Shown: positions 35,332-44,293 of the stretch, in pieces | How the letters are laid out: the number at the start of each line of letters is the position of its first letter | Numbering within the stretch: position 1 is the first letter of the stretch | Source of the DNA: an uncultured Campylobacter sp. | GTDB lineage: Bacteria; Campylobacterota; Campylobacteria; Campylobacterales; Campylobacteraceae | Direction: 5' to 3' | Assembly: GCF_938030145.1 (NCBI RefSeq) | Contig: NZ_CALHGM010000032.1 | Location: forward strand, 1-64,000 | Length of the DNA stretch: 64,000 nucleotides | The notes under the pieces: generated by a model | What the model saw: only the letters and a program-made list of their open reading frames with translations | Told to the model about the DNA's origin: nothing | Database searches by the model: none | Program-made: the position numbers and the translations under genes

Positions 35332-38142
35332 ATGGCAGATTTTTACGACGCGAAAGCCGTAGAGGAGAGCTTTTATAAAATTTGGGAACAGCGCGGCTAC
35401 TTCGAGATCGACGGCAATAAAGATATCCAACAAAAAGGCAAAAACTTTTGCATTATGATGCCCCCTCCAAACGTCACCGGAGTGCTTCATATCGGGCACT
35501 CGCTCACTTTTACCTTGCAAGATATCATGACGCGATACAAGCGAATGGATGGCTACCGTACGCTTTGGCAACCGGGGTTAGACCACGCAGGCATTGCGAC
35601 GCAAAACGTCGTCGAGCGCGAGCTTTTGATGCAAGGGATTAAAAAAGAAGCGATCGGGCGCGAGGAGTTTTTAAAGCACGTTTGGCGCTGGAAGGAGCAA
35701 AGCGGCGGGCAGATCGTAAAGCAGATGAAGCGCCTGGGCGTCACGCCCGCGTGGAGCAGACAGCGCTTTACTATGGATGAGGGGCTTAAAAATGCCGTTC
35801 GCAAAGCCTTCGTAAATTTATACGACGCAGGGCTCATCGTGCGCGGAAACTACATGGTGAACTGGTGCACGCACGACGGCGCGCTAAGCGATGTGGAGGT
35901 TGAGCACAAGGAAAACAAGGGCAAGCTCTATCATTTGCGTTACTACTTTGCGGACGGACAAAATTTATCAAATTTAAATGGATGCCGAGCACCAAATTTA
36001 AATAAAAATTCTGTTTCAAATTTAACTCAAAATGACGAGGCAAAGTATCGCGATGAAGATTTGCAGGTTGTGCAGAATTTTGCGAGCGCAGATAGAACGG
36101 ATGGTTCATCAAGCGAGCAAAATTCAAACTCTTGCAAAGATTCGAGCGAGATGAGCCGCAACTACATTGTTGTCGCAACTACGCGCCCCGAGACCTACTT
36201 CGGCGACACCGCCGTAATGGTAAATCCCGCGGACGAACGCTATAAAAATTTAATCGGCAAAAAAGTCGTGCTGCCGCTAATCGACCGCGAGATAGAGATC
36301 ATCGCCGACGAATACGTCGATATGAGCTTCGGAACGGGTGCTGTGAAGGTCACGCCAGCGCACGACACCAACGACTACGAGGTCGGTAAGCGCCACGAGT
36401 TGGAGTTTATCACCGTTTTTGACGAAAAAGGAATTTTAAATGAGCAGTGCGGTAAATTTCAAGGCTTAGAGCGACTTGCCGCGCGCGATCAGATCGTAGC
36501 GGAGCTTGAGCGGCTGGGCTTTATAGAAAAAATCGAGGATTACGAAAATCAAGTCGGCTACTGCTACCGCTGCAAAAACGTCGTCGAGCCGTACATCTCT
36601 CAGCAGTGGTTCGTGCGCGCAGATATCGCAAAAGATGCAATTACCAAAGTAAATTCCGGTGAGGCGGAATTTTTCCCGAAGCACTGGATCAATAGCTTCA
36701 ACGCCTGGATGCGCGAGCTGAAGGACTGGTGCATCAGCCGCCAGCTGTGGTGGGGACATAGAATTCCCGTATTTTACTGCGACTGCGGCCATCAGTGGGC
36801 AGATGAGCGTGAGAGCCCCGATGCCTGCCCGAAATGCGGCGGTAAAAATTTTACTCAAGATCCCGACGTACTCGATACGTGGTTTTCAAGCGGTCTTTGG
36901 CCGATCAGCACGCTTGGCTGGGGCAACGGCGAGGCGCTGAAAAACGAGAAGTGGTTTGAGGAGGATTTGAGCGAATTTTATCCGAATACTATGTTAATTA
37001 CCGGCTTTGACATTTTGTTTTTCTGGGTCGCGCGCATGATGTTTCAGTGCCAAAACGCCATGGGCGAGCTGCCGTTTCGCGACATCTACCTGCACGCCTT
37101 AGTTAAGGACAAAGACGGCAAAAAGATGAGCAAATCGAGCAAAAACGTAGTCGATCCGCTGCTAAAAATCGATGAATTTAGCGCCGATATTTTGCGCTTT
37201 ACGCTTACGATTTTGTGCGTGCAGGGGCGCGATTTGCGCCTTAGCGACGATAAGCTTTTGATATATCGAAATTTTACGAATAAGCTCTATAACGCGAGCA
37301 AATTTTTGCTTTTAAACGCTTCTAAATTTGACGATTTAGACGCGGCGCAGATCAAAACGAGCCTCGGCAAATATATGCTTTCGCGCTTTAACTGCTGCGT
37401 GGGCGCGGTGCGGGAAAATTTAGACGAATACCGCTTCAATGACGCTGCGACCGAGCTTTATAAGTTTTTTTGGGACGAGTTTTGCGACTGGGGCATTGAG
37501 CTTAGCAAGGCGGACAAGGCCGCGATCGGCGAGCTAGGGATGATTTTTAAAGAGGCGATGAAGCTGCTAAGCCCGTTTATGCCGTTTCTAAGCGAGTATC
37601 TGTATCAGGAGCTAAGCGGCACGAAGCTGCAGGACGCGCGCTCCATCATGGTGATGAGATACCCGCAGCGGGGCGAGCGCGACGAGCGGATCGAGGAGCT
37701 ATTTTCGCTTCTCATCGAAGCGATCGTGAGCATTCGTCGCGCAAAGGCGACGATTGAGCTCGGCAATGCGCGCGTAGCCAAAGCCTACGTCAAATCCGCA
37801 GTCGATTTAAGCGCCGCCGCGGACTACATCAAAACGCTTGCCAAGGTAGATGAAGTGGAATTTACGCAGCAAAATATCGCAAATTCCGCCCGCGACGTAA
37901 GCGAGAGCTTAGAAACTTTCGTGCCGCTTGAGGGGGTCGATCTTAGCGGCGTGATTTCGCGTCTTAACGCGCAAAAAACGAAGCTGCAAAAAGAGATCGA
38001 AAAGCTCTCAGGCATGCTAAATAACGAAAAATTCGTAGCCTCCGCCCCGCAAGCCGTGGTTGAAGCCAACCGCGAAGGGCTGCAGAGCGCGCAGGAAAAA
38101 TTCGCCAAAGTATGCGACGAGCTAAAGGCGTTTGGCGAGTAG
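35332..38142 (+). CDS. valS: Valyl-tRNA synthetase with an in-frame insertion
   Basis: 936 residues, about 60 more than usual. It charges tRNA-Val. Class I motifs: HIGH at 53-56 (VLHIGH) and KMSKS at 598-602. The editing domain contains VATTRPETYFGDTAV. A C-terminal coiled coil (LNAQKTKLQKEIEKLSGML) is typical of ValS. Residues about 211-276 (DNA 35962-36159) are a low-complexity Asn/Ser/Asp-rich stretch (NLSNLNGC ... SEQNSNSCKD) inserted between LRYYFADGQ and NYIVVATT, where other ValS proteins have a short turn. Its DNA is rich in CAAATTTAA words like the intergenic filler. The frame is intact, so the enzyme is presumably active. Confidence 0.96.
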   Translation: MADFYDAKAVEESFYKIWEQRGYFEIDGNKDIQQKGKNFCIMMPPPNVTGVLHIGHSLTFTLQDIMTRYKRMDGYRTLWQPGLDHAGIATQNVVERELLMQGIKKEAIGREEFLKHVWRWKEQSGGQIVKQMKRLGVTPAWSRQRFTMDEGLKNAVRKAFVNLYDAGLIVRGNYMVNWCTHDGALSDVEVEHKENKGKLYHLRYYFADGQNLSNLNGCRAPNLNKNSVSNLTQNDEAKYRDEDLQVVQNFASADRTDGSSSEQNSNSCKDSSEMSRNYIVVATTRPETYFGDTAVMVNPADERYKNLIGKKVVLPLIDREIEIIADEYVDMSFGTGAVKVTPAHDTNDYEVGKRHELEFITVFDEKGILNEQCGKFQGLERLAARDQIVAELERLGFIEKIEDYENQVGYCYRCKNVVEPYISQQWFVRADIAKDAITKVNSGEAEFFPKHWINSFNAWMRELKDWCISRQLWWGHRIPVFYCDCGHQWADERESPDACPKCGGKNFTQDPDVLDTWFSSGLWPISTLGWGNGEALKNEKWFEEDLSEFYPNTMLITGFDILFFWVARMMFQCQNAMGELPFRDIYLHALVKDKDGKKMSKSSKNVVDPLLKIDEFSADILRFTLTILCVQGRDLRLSDDKLLIYRNFTNKLYNASKFLLLNASKFDDLDAAQIKTSLGKYMLSRFNCCVGAVRENLDEYRFNDAATELYKFFWDEFCDWGIELSKADKAAIGELGMIFKEAMKLLSPFMPFLSEYLYQELSGTKLQDARSIMVMRYPQRGERDERIEELFSLLIEAIVSIRRAKATIELGNARVAKAYVKSAVDLSAAADYIKTLAKVDEVEFTQQNIANSARDVSESLETFVPLEGVDLSGVISRLNAQKTKLQKEIEKLSGMLNNEKFVASAPQAVVEANREGLQSAQEKFAKVCDELKAFGE

Positions 38143-38183
38143 CCCGTTAGTTTGAGCTTAAATTTTAAATTAAGGAGAAAAAT

Positions 38184-38330
38184 ATGTCAAAAGGTAGTAT
38201 CGGTGGATTTACGTTAGGCACGGTCATAGCCGTCGCACTATCATGGGGAGTCAATAAAAGCATAATGTGGGCGATAATCCACGGATTTTTAAGTTGGTTA
38301 TACGTGATTTATTATTTCTTACTGAGGTAA
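38184..38330 (+). CDS. 48-residue membrane protein
   Basis: Starts at ATG 38184 with TAAGGAG 8 bases upstream. The product begins MSKGSIGGFTLGTVIAVALS and continues with WGVNKSIMWAIIHGFLSWLY, ending in a hydrophobic VIYYFLLR. Two short hydrophobic helices are plausible. The S-I-x-WAIIHGxLSWLYVIYY pattern looks like a conserved small membrane protein family. Between valS and ddh, all on one strand. Function unknown. Confidence 0.7.
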   Translation: MSKGSIGGFTLGTVIAVALSWGVNKSIMWAIIHGFLSWLYVIYYFLLR

Positions 38331-38338
38331 AATTTCAT

Positions 38339-38355
38339 CGGCGGCGCGCCGTTTT
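38339..38355 (+). terminator. Small hairpin with T-run
   Basis: CGGCG / CGCCG with loop GCG, followed by TTTT, 8 bases after the 48-residue gene. The stem is short, so this is a weak call. Confidence 0.35.
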
Positions 38356-38390
38356 ACGCGCTAAATTTTAAAATTTATCAAGGATAAAAA

Positions 38391-39377
38391 ATGAGCGAAA
38401 AAATAAAAATAGCGGTTTTAGGATATGGAAATTTAGGTCGCGGCGTGGAGCTTGCCGCGCGAAATAGCAAGGATTTGCAGCTTTCGGCGGTGTTTTCTCG
38501 CCGCGAGCCGCACAGCGTGCAAACATGCGGCGCGCCGGTATTTAGCGTGGATGAAATTTTAGCGCACAAGGGCAAATTTGACGTTTTGGTGCTTTGCGGC
38601 GGTAGCGCGACGGATCTACCGACGCAGACGCCCGAGTTTGCGCTAAATTTTAACGTCGTTGATAGCTTTGATACGCACGCAAAAATCCCGGAGCATTTCG
38701 CCGCGGTGGACGCCGCAGCCAAAAAAGGCGGAAACGTAGGCATCATCGCCGTGGGCTGGGATCCTGGGCTGTTTTCGCTAAATAGATTATTTGGCGAGAG
38801 TGTGCTGCAAAACGGCAGCAGTTATACGTTTTGGGGCAAAGGCGTGAGCCAAGGCCACTCAGACGCCATCCGCAGGATCGAGGGCGTCGTGGATGCGCGC
38901 CAATACACCGTACCGATAGATAGCGCCTTGGAGCGAGTTCGCGCGGGTGAAAACCCGAGTCTTAGCACGCGCGAAAAACACCTGCGCGAGTGCTACGTCG
39001 TGGCCGAGGACGGCGCCGATAAAGCGCGCATCGAGCGTGAGATAAAAACGATGCCCAATTACTTCTCCGATTACGATACGAGCGTGCATTTTATCGATAT
39101 TGCGACGCTTAAAAAAGAGCACGGCGGCATCCCTCACGGAGGCTTCGTCTTGCGAAGCGGAGCGACGGGCGAGCGCGGCGAAAATAAACATTTGATCGAG
39201 TTTTCGCTAAAGCTTGATTCAAATCCCGAATTTACCGCAAGCGTGCTCGTAGCTTACGCCCGCGCAGCGTATCGTTTGGCACAAAGAGGTGAGCGCGGCG
39301 CGTTTAGCGTATTTGACATCGCTCCGGCGCTTCTTTCGCCAAAGAGCGCAGATGAGCTAAGGCGCGAAATTTTATAA
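38391..39377 (+). CDS. ddh: meso-Diaminopimelate D-dehydrogenase
   Basis: 328 residues, the family's usual length. An N-terminal Rossmann motif AVLGYGNLGRGVE binds NADPH. Then come VLVLCGGSATDLPTQTPEF, VDSFDTHAKIPEHF, IIAVGWDPGLFSLNRL and FWGKGVSQGHSDAIRRIEGV, all hallmarks of Ddh. Reaction: reductive amination of L-tetrahydrodipicolinate to meso-diaminopimelate with ammonia and NADPH, a one-step bypass of the acyl or aminotransferase branches of lysine/peptidoglycan synthesis. AAGGAT precedes the ATG. This enzyme is known mainly from Corynebacterium, some Bacillus and Bacteroidetes, so its presence in a Campylobacter is notable. Confidence 0.93.
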   Translation: MSEKIKIAVLGYGNLGRGVELAARNSKDLQLSAVFSRREPHSVQTCGAPVFSVDEILAHKGKFDVLVLCGGSATDLPTQTPEFALNFNVVDSFDTHAKIPEHFAAVDAAAKKGGNVGIIAVGWDPGLFSLNRLFGESVLQNGSSYTFWGKGVSQGHSDAIRRIEGVVDARQYTVPIDSALERVRAGENPSLSTREKHLRECYVVAEDGADKARIEREIKTMPNYFSDYDTSVHFIDIATLKKEHGGIPHGGFVLRSGATGERGENKHLIEFSLKLDSNPEFTASVLVAYARAAYRLAQRGERGAFSVFDIAPALLSPKSADELRREIL

Positions 39378-39420
39378 ATTTCTGGGGCGTTTCGGCGGAA
39401 TTATGAACGAGGAAATCTGA

Positions 39421-40410
39421 GTGATAAAGATAGAAAATTTAAAGAAATTTTACGGAAAAACCTGCGTGATCGACGATGTGAGCCTGGAGGTGAAACAGGG
39501 CGAAATTTTTGCCATCGTCGGTCGCAGCGGCGCGGGTAAAAGCACTCTGCTGCGCTGCATAAACGGCCTTGAGGACTATCAAGAAGGAAGCCTTAAGGTA
39601 GAGGGCAGGGAGGTAAGAGAGCTAAGCGGCGCTCAGATCCGCGAGTTGCGCAAAAATATCGGTATGATTTTTCAGCACTTCGCGCTTATGAGCCGCCGCA
39701 GCGTCGCGCAAAACGTCGCCACGCCGTTAGCGTTTTGGGGATATTCGAAAGATCACACGAAGCGCCGCGTCGCCGAGCTTTTGGAGCTCGTGGGGCTTGC
39801 AGATAAAGCAAACGCCTATCCTAGCGAGCTTAGCGGCGGACAGAAGCAGCGCGTGGCGATCGCGCGCGCGCTTGCATTAAGCCCTAAAATTTTGCTTTCC
39901 GACGAGGCGACTTCGGCGCTTGATCCCAACACCACCGCGCAAATTTTATCGCTTCTGCGCCGCATCAATCGCGAGCTAGGCATTACGATCGTGCTCGTTA
40001 CGCACGAGATGGAGGTCGTAAAGGGCATCGCGCAGCGAGCGATCCTGCTTAGGGGCGGGCGCGTGAGTAACTCGGGCGATATCGTCTCGCTGTTTTTGCA
40101 CCCGGATGAGAATATGAAGGAGTTTTTGGGCGAGGAGGAGGTGCTACCCGCAAGCGGCGTGAATATCAGGCTCTTTTTCCCGCCCGCGGTTGCGTTTGAC
40201 AGCGTGATCACGCATATGGCGCGCGCTTTGGAGATAAATTTTAACATCGTTTGGGGCAAGCTCGAGCGCCTCGATAAAAACGTCGTCGGAAGCCTCGTGA
40301 TCAACGTAGAGCCCGCACACGTCGCGCGCGTGGAGGAATTTATTAAAAACGCGGGCGTGATCTACGAGATCGTAAGCGAGGATGAGATCAAAAGCTGTGC
40401 CGCGATCTAG
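39421..40410 (+). CDS. metN: Methionine ABC transporter ATP-binding protein MetN
   Basis: 329 residues from GTG 39421. ABC ATPase motifs: Walker [10 protein letters not shown]-loop IFQHFAL, signature LSGGQKQR, Walker [13 protein letters not shown] and switch VTHEMEV. A C-terminal NIL domain (about 250-325; [23 protein letters not shown]) is the methionine-sensing regulatory domain specific to MetN. It powers methionine uptake with MetI and MetQ. No metI follows; metQ is on the other side of valS. 43 bases after ddh on the same strand, possibly co-transcribed. Confidence 0.92.
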   Translation: MIKIENLKKFYGKTCVIDDVSLEVKQGEIFAIVGRSGAGKSTLLRCINGLEDYQEGSLKVEGREVRELSGAQIRELRKNIGMIFQHFALMSRRSVAQNVATPLAFWGYSKDHTKRRVAELLELVGLADKANAYPSELSGGQKQRVAIARALALSPKILLSDEATSALDPNTTAQILSLLRRINRELGITIVLVTHEMEVVKGIAQRAILLRGGRVSNSGDIVSLFLHPDENMKEFLGEEEVLPASGVNIRLFFPPAVAFDSVITHMARALEINFNIVWGKLERLDKNVVGSLVINVEPAHVARVEEFIKNAGVIYEIVSEDEIKSCAAI

Positions 40411-40792
40411 GTGTGATTTCGCGCCCTGTGCGCTTGCGCCGCACTAAATTTAAGGGCTTACGCGGCATGGCGAATTCAAAAACTCGCGCGAGGTCGCGAA
40501 CTCAAAGGCTGGCTCGGCGTTTTTGATTTGATGTGCGCGTCGTGGCATTAGTCGTGGCATTACAAATTTAATTAGTTTAGCCGGCGGTTTAAATTTCTAT
40601 TTTGCCTCGATAAAATAAGCTCGGCAATGCGCTGTTGGCGTGCGCCCTCGCTAGCTTTGATTCGCGTTTAGAATTCGACTAGCCGTAGCGAGCGATTTAA
40701 ATTTCAGAGATCGCGACCGACCGAGCGCATTTAAGCCGCTCCGCGTTTGAAATTACAGGCGTTTAAATTTAAATTTGAATTTTTTTCGGAAT
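40411..40792. other. Gap after metN where metI might be expected
   Basis: About 380 bases with no open frame resembling a MetI permease (which would need some 650 bases). AAATTT words and GC-rich stretches only. Confidence 0.5.
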
Positions 40793-40825
40793 TTCACACA
40801 TACTTCACTTTTACGGAAGTATAAT
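40793..40825 (+). promoter_or_regulatory. Promoter with OmpR-type direct repeat
   Basis: TTCACA (40793-40798) and TTCACT (40804-40809) are direct repeats with an 11-base period, placed where a -35 box would be, upstream of TATAAT at 40820-40825. There is no good -35 hexamer. This is the usual arrangement for activation by an OmpR/PhoB-type regulator, and such a regulator is the second gene of the operon. ATACTTC / GAAGTAT (40800-40822) also forms an inverted repeat overlapping the -10. Confidence 0.55.
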
Positions 40826-40853
40826 TCCGCTAATTTCTTTTAAGGAGTACGTA

Positions 40854-41087
40854 ATGAAAAAACTTACTTTGTTTGCGCTTAGTGCGCTATTTGCTGGCAC
40901 TTTTGCCGTAGCTGCCGACATGGGCATGAAAGATGAGATGAAGGACGCCAATACATCAATGCATAATGGTGCGAAAGAGATGAAGGGCGACATGAAAGAT
41001 ATGCACAAGGATGCTATGAAAGAGGGTAAACATATGAAGGATGAGATGAAAGGCGAAATGAAAAAAGAGATGAAAAAAGAGATGTAG
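40854..41087 (+). CDS. Small Met/Lys/Asp-rich periplasmic protein
   Basis: 77 residues. A signal peptide (MKKLTLFALSALFAGTFAVA) is followed by about 56 residues made largely of Met, Lys, Asp, Glu and His in repeats of the form MKDEMKD, MKGDMKDMHKDAMKEGKHMKDEMKGEM, KKEMKKEM. Strongly helical and charged, with some 14 Met and 3 His. AAGGAG precedes the ATG. Its stop overlaps the response regulator start by one base. Met/His-rich periplasmic peptides next to two-component systems are often metal (copper/silver) binders; here that is an inference. No known family recognised. Confidence 0.75.
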   Translation: MKKLTLFALSALFAGTFAVAADMGMKDEMKDANTSMHNGAKEMKGDMKDMHKDAMKEGKHMKDEMKGEMKKEMKKEM

Positions 41088-41749
41088 TGAGTAAAATTTT
41101 ACTCGTAGAGGACGATGAGACGCTTTGCGATCTCATCGGCGAATATCTAAAAGACGCGGGCTTTGACGTATGCGTTTGCAGCGACGCTCAAAGCGCCGCG
41201 GATCTTGCTTATGAACAAAAATTTGATCTTTTTATCTTTGACGTAAAAATCCCCAAAGGCGACGGATTCTCACTTTTAAAAGAGCTACGCAAGAGCGGCG
41301 ATCGCACCCCTGCGATATTCGCCACGTCGCTAAATACGCTTGATGATCTTGAGGTTGGTTTTAAAAGCGGCTGCGATGATTATCTCAAAAAACCATACGA
41401 GCTAAAAGAGCTGTTGCTGCGCGTTAATTCTCTCATAAAGCGAAACTTCAGCCACAATTTTGATGATTTTGTAACTATTGACGACGAGTTTAAATTTTAC
41501 TTTGCAAGCAAAGAGCTACGCAGATCGGGCGTGCCCGTCGCGCTTTCAAACAAAGAGCGCGAGCTGCTGGCACTTTTTTTACAAAATAAAAACAGGCTTT
41601 TAAGCAAGGATGAAATTTTCTCCGCGATCTACGCTTTTGACGAAACTCCGAGCGAGGAAGCGCTGCGAACTTATATCAAAAATCTACGCCGCGTCCTAGG
41701 CGAAGAGCACATCATAAATCGCCGCAATGCAGGGTATCTGTATGTCTGA
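41087..41749 (+). CDS. OmpR-family response regulator
   Basis: 220 residues from GTG 41087, which shares its G with the preceding TAG stop. The receiver domain has EDDE, phosphoacceptor D52 (FIFDVKIPKGDGF) and the lysine in DYLKKPYELKEL. A winged-helix DNA-binding domain follows (SNKERELLALFLQNKNRLLSK ... EALRTYIKNLRRVLG). Middle gene of a three-gene operon with the small Met-rich protein and the kinase. A plausible autoregulatory site is the 11-base direct repeat at 40793. Confidence 0.92.
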   Translation: MSKILLVEDDETLCDLIGEYLKDAGFDVCVCSDAQSAADLAYEQKFDLFIFDVKIPKGDGFSLLKELRKSGDRTPAIFATSLNTLDDLEVGFKSGCDDYLKKPYELKELLLRVNSLIKRNFSHNFDDFVTIDDEFKFYFASKELRRSGVPVALSNKERELLALFLQNKNRLLSKDEIFSAIYAFDETPSEEALRTYIKNLRRVLGEEHIINRRNAGYLYV

Positions 41750-42914
41750 GAAGACCGCTTTAACGCTTAAAATTTTATCTTTGTATCTCATTTCAAGTGC
41801 GTTGTTTTTGGGATATTTTTTCAAGATAAATTACGGGATGAACGAAGCCGCGCTGCTTTCGCACAGGATAAAAGAGCTAAAAGAGATCAAGATGATGATC
41901 TATATGAAAGCAAGCATGGACGGGCTGGAATCGCTAGCGGACTTTGAGCGCGAAAAGGGCGTGAGTGCGTGTATATTTAAGCCAAACTCTGATGAAATTT
42001 ACGGCTGTGACGGCGAGCTTGGCGCACTTGATAAAGCGAAGCTAAAGGCGGAATTTATAAGTGGCGGTAGGCTAGGAATTTATGAGAATCTGCAAAATAT
42101 GGAGGAGCGAAACGCCTTTTCCAAGGCTAAAATCATTCTGCTTGGAAGTAGTGTGCAGGGCGAAATTTTAACGCTTCGTATCAAAACCGCAGCGATGATG
42201 ATAGCGCTTTTGGGCGTGATATTAGCCGTGGCGTTTTATCTGGTGCGGCTAGGTACAAAGCCGCTTTACGATAAGATTGACACGCTAAATCGCTTCATCA
42301 AGGATAGTACTCACGAGATTAATACTCCGCTTAGTATTATCTCCATGAGCGTCGAGACGATGCGGCACGCAGAGCTTGGGGAATACAACGCCAAACGCGT
42401 CGCTAATATCGATCTTGCCGCCAAGACGCTTTCGCGCATCTACGAGGATCTCGTGTTTTTGACCTTCGGTATGAATAAGGATGGCGAGATTAGCTCGATC
42501 GATCTAAAAAGCCTCGTCGCTTCGCGCTGCGAATACTTCGCGCCGTTTATTCAAAAACGCAGACTAAGCCTTAAAACCGATCTTTTGGATGCGAGTATGA
42601 ATGCAAACGTCTATGAAATTTCGCGCCTGATCGACAATTTGCTAAGCAACGCCGTAAAATACGCAAACGCAGGCGGCTACGTGGATGTGCGGCTAAGGCG
42701 CGGTGAGCTAGCGATCTCAAATAGCGGCGAGGGGATCGATAGTAAAAAGGGCGGCGAAATTTTCAGGCGCTTTGCACGCTTTAACTCAAGCGAGGGCGGC
42801 TTTGGAATCGGGCTTAGCATCGTAAGCGAGGTCTGCAAAAAATACTCCTTTTCTATCTCCTACGACAGCGTGCCGGGCGAGATAACGACCTTTCGCCTTA
42901 CGTGGCGCGAATAA
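41742..42914 (+). CDS. Sensor histidine kinase
   Basis: 390 residues from ATG 41742, overlapping the regulator by 8 bases; AGGG lies 9 bases upstream. An in-frame ATG at 41727 is the alternative. Two membrane helices (about 10-27 and 150-168) bracket a periplasmic sensor of some 120 residues with Cys77 and Cys89. HisKA box DSTHEINTPLSI with H191; ATPase motifs NLLSNAVKYANAGG, GEGIDSKKGG and GFGIGLSIVSEV. The sensor domain is not a family I recognise; the two cysteines could bind metal or form a disulfide. Confidence 0.9.
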   Translation: MSEKTALTLKILSLYLISSALFLGYFFKINYGMNEAALLSHRIKELKEIKMMIYMKASMDGLESLADFEREKGVSACIFKPNSDEIYGCDGELGALDKAKLKAEFISGGRLGIYENLQNMEERNAFSKAKIILLGSSVQGEILTLRIKTAAMMIALLGVILAVAFYLVRLGTKPLYDKIDTLNRFIKDSTHEINTPLSIISMSVETMRHAELGEYNAKRVANIDLAAKTLSRIYEDLVFLTFGMNKDGEISSIDLKSLVASRCEYFAPFIQKRRLSLKTDLLDASMNANVYEISRLIDNLLSNAVKYANAGGYVDVRLRRGELAISNSGEGIDSKKGGEIFRRFARFNSSEGGFGIGLSIVSEVCKKYSFSISYDSVPGEITTFRLTWRE

Positions 42915-43193
42915 AATTTTAAAATTTAGCAAAATTTCAAAATTTAAAAGCGGTCGCTTGCGGTTTAAATTTAATCGTCGCTCGGTCGCTTAAATTCCGC
43001 GCAAAAAAGCTCTAATTGCTGGAGCGTTTAAATTTAATCGTCGCTTGTTTTTGTTCTAAAACGGAGCGCGGAATTTTATCAGTCGTTCGCTTTGCGCTCG
43101 TAAAATGACCCTGAAAGTTATGGGTGCAGAATTTTATTCGTCCGCGATTTTATAAAATTTAGCTTTTATTTCTCGATAGATATATCCAGTGGA

Positions 43194-43775
43194 CTATATT
43201 ACTGAATAAAATCGGAACAGACATACCAAAAAACATTGAGCCGCCTCCAAAAAACGATAGTCAACCAAACAAGCTTTCTCTGCTCGCAAAAGTAGGAAAC
43301 GCCCGTTGCCTACTTTGTGTGGGATGCCGTTTATGGCAAAATCGGCGTAGAAATAATTATTTAGAAGCCAATAGATAAAAGGTATGCCGATAAGCATAAT
43401 TAGCTGCGTCTTGACGGCGGGAAGCTCTTTTTTGTATAAGAATGTGGCGATCGGACAATACGCGCAGCTTAGCGCGAAAGCCGTTAAAGTAGGTACCCAT
43501 AATGCCGCGACGTAAAATTCCGCAAGCTGCGTGTGCGGGCTTATTTTGCCGATCGCAGCGATGTTTGGAAAAAACTGCTTCATAAATTTAACGAAGTCTG
43601 CGCATGCCGCACTTACGTCTAAAATGTTTTCGGGTAGCTCGAATACGCTAAGTGCCGTGATCGCAAACAGCGCAAAAACCGCCGCGTAAAGTCGCCCGAA
43701 AAATTTGATAAATTTCGTATCGGGATATGGCGCCTCTTGCTCTTGCGCGCCTTGAGAATTCGGCAGATCGCTCAT
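43194..43775 (-). CDS. Hypothetical membrane protein
   Basis: 193 residues with about four hydrophobic helices (LYAAVFALFAITALSVF, FYVAALWVPTLTAFALS, QLIMLIGIPFIYWLL and a C-terminal FLVCLFRFY). A short CAYCP motif follows the second helix. AAAGGAG precedes the ATG. The last 35 residues look unlike the rest and may follow an undetected frameshift. No family recognised. Confidence 0.6.
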   Translation of the reverse strand: MSDLPNSQGAQEQEAPYPDTKFIKFFGRLYAAVFALFAITALSVFELPENILDVSAACADFVKFMKQFFPNIAAIGKISPHTQLAEFYVAALWVPTLTAFALSCAYCPIATFLYKKELPAVKTQLIMLIGIPFIYWLLNNYFYADFAINGIPHKVGNGRFLLLRAEKACLVDYRFLEAAQCFLVCLFRFYSVI

Positions 43776-44293
43776 CGTTCGCTCCTTTAATAAAATTTGC
43801 GCGTCAAAACCCGGCTCGCGCTAAATTTTAAAATTTTATGCCTTATCGTTCGGTAAAATTTCACGACGAGAACTTGCTTTGGAATTTTGCGGTCAAATTT
43901 GAAATAAAATTTATTAAATTTAACCGAGCAATGCTTTTTTAAAAACAAAGTCTCGCCGCTTCTAACGCGCAGTGATCTAGGCGGGATTTGGGCGGCAGAC
44001 CTGCTTACGGTTGCTAGCCGAAGCAAAGTAAAAGGGCGCTTCGCAAGTATAGCCCCTTCCGTTCCACTTCTTCCGAGGAAGAATTTAAGCCTTATCGGAA
44101 GCGACAAATAAAATTAAACCCGCGCGTAGCGTAGCAATTTCTCGTATCGTCGGAGCGAGAAAGCCCCTAAAATAAAGAAAGCCCTTTCATTTCACGCAAG
44201 CTCGCAGCCAAAGCCTAAAATTTAATTGCCTAACAAAAAGGCAAGTTGGTATCACTGCTCGCAAAATAACCGCGGAATCCCGCTAGATCAAAT
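43776..44293. other. Gap, no gene supported
   Basis: About 520 bases between a hypothetical gene and ackA. One reverse frame of 106 codons exists (43787-44107), but it has no ribosome site and an Arg/Leu/Ser-biased composition typical of chance translation. No gene supported. Confidence 0.45.

Noticed and set aside
43787..44107. 106-codon reverse frame between a hypothetical gene and ackA
   Set aside because: No ribosome site, Arg/Leu/Ser-biased composition, no recognisable pattern; looks like chance in GC-rich non-coding DNA.
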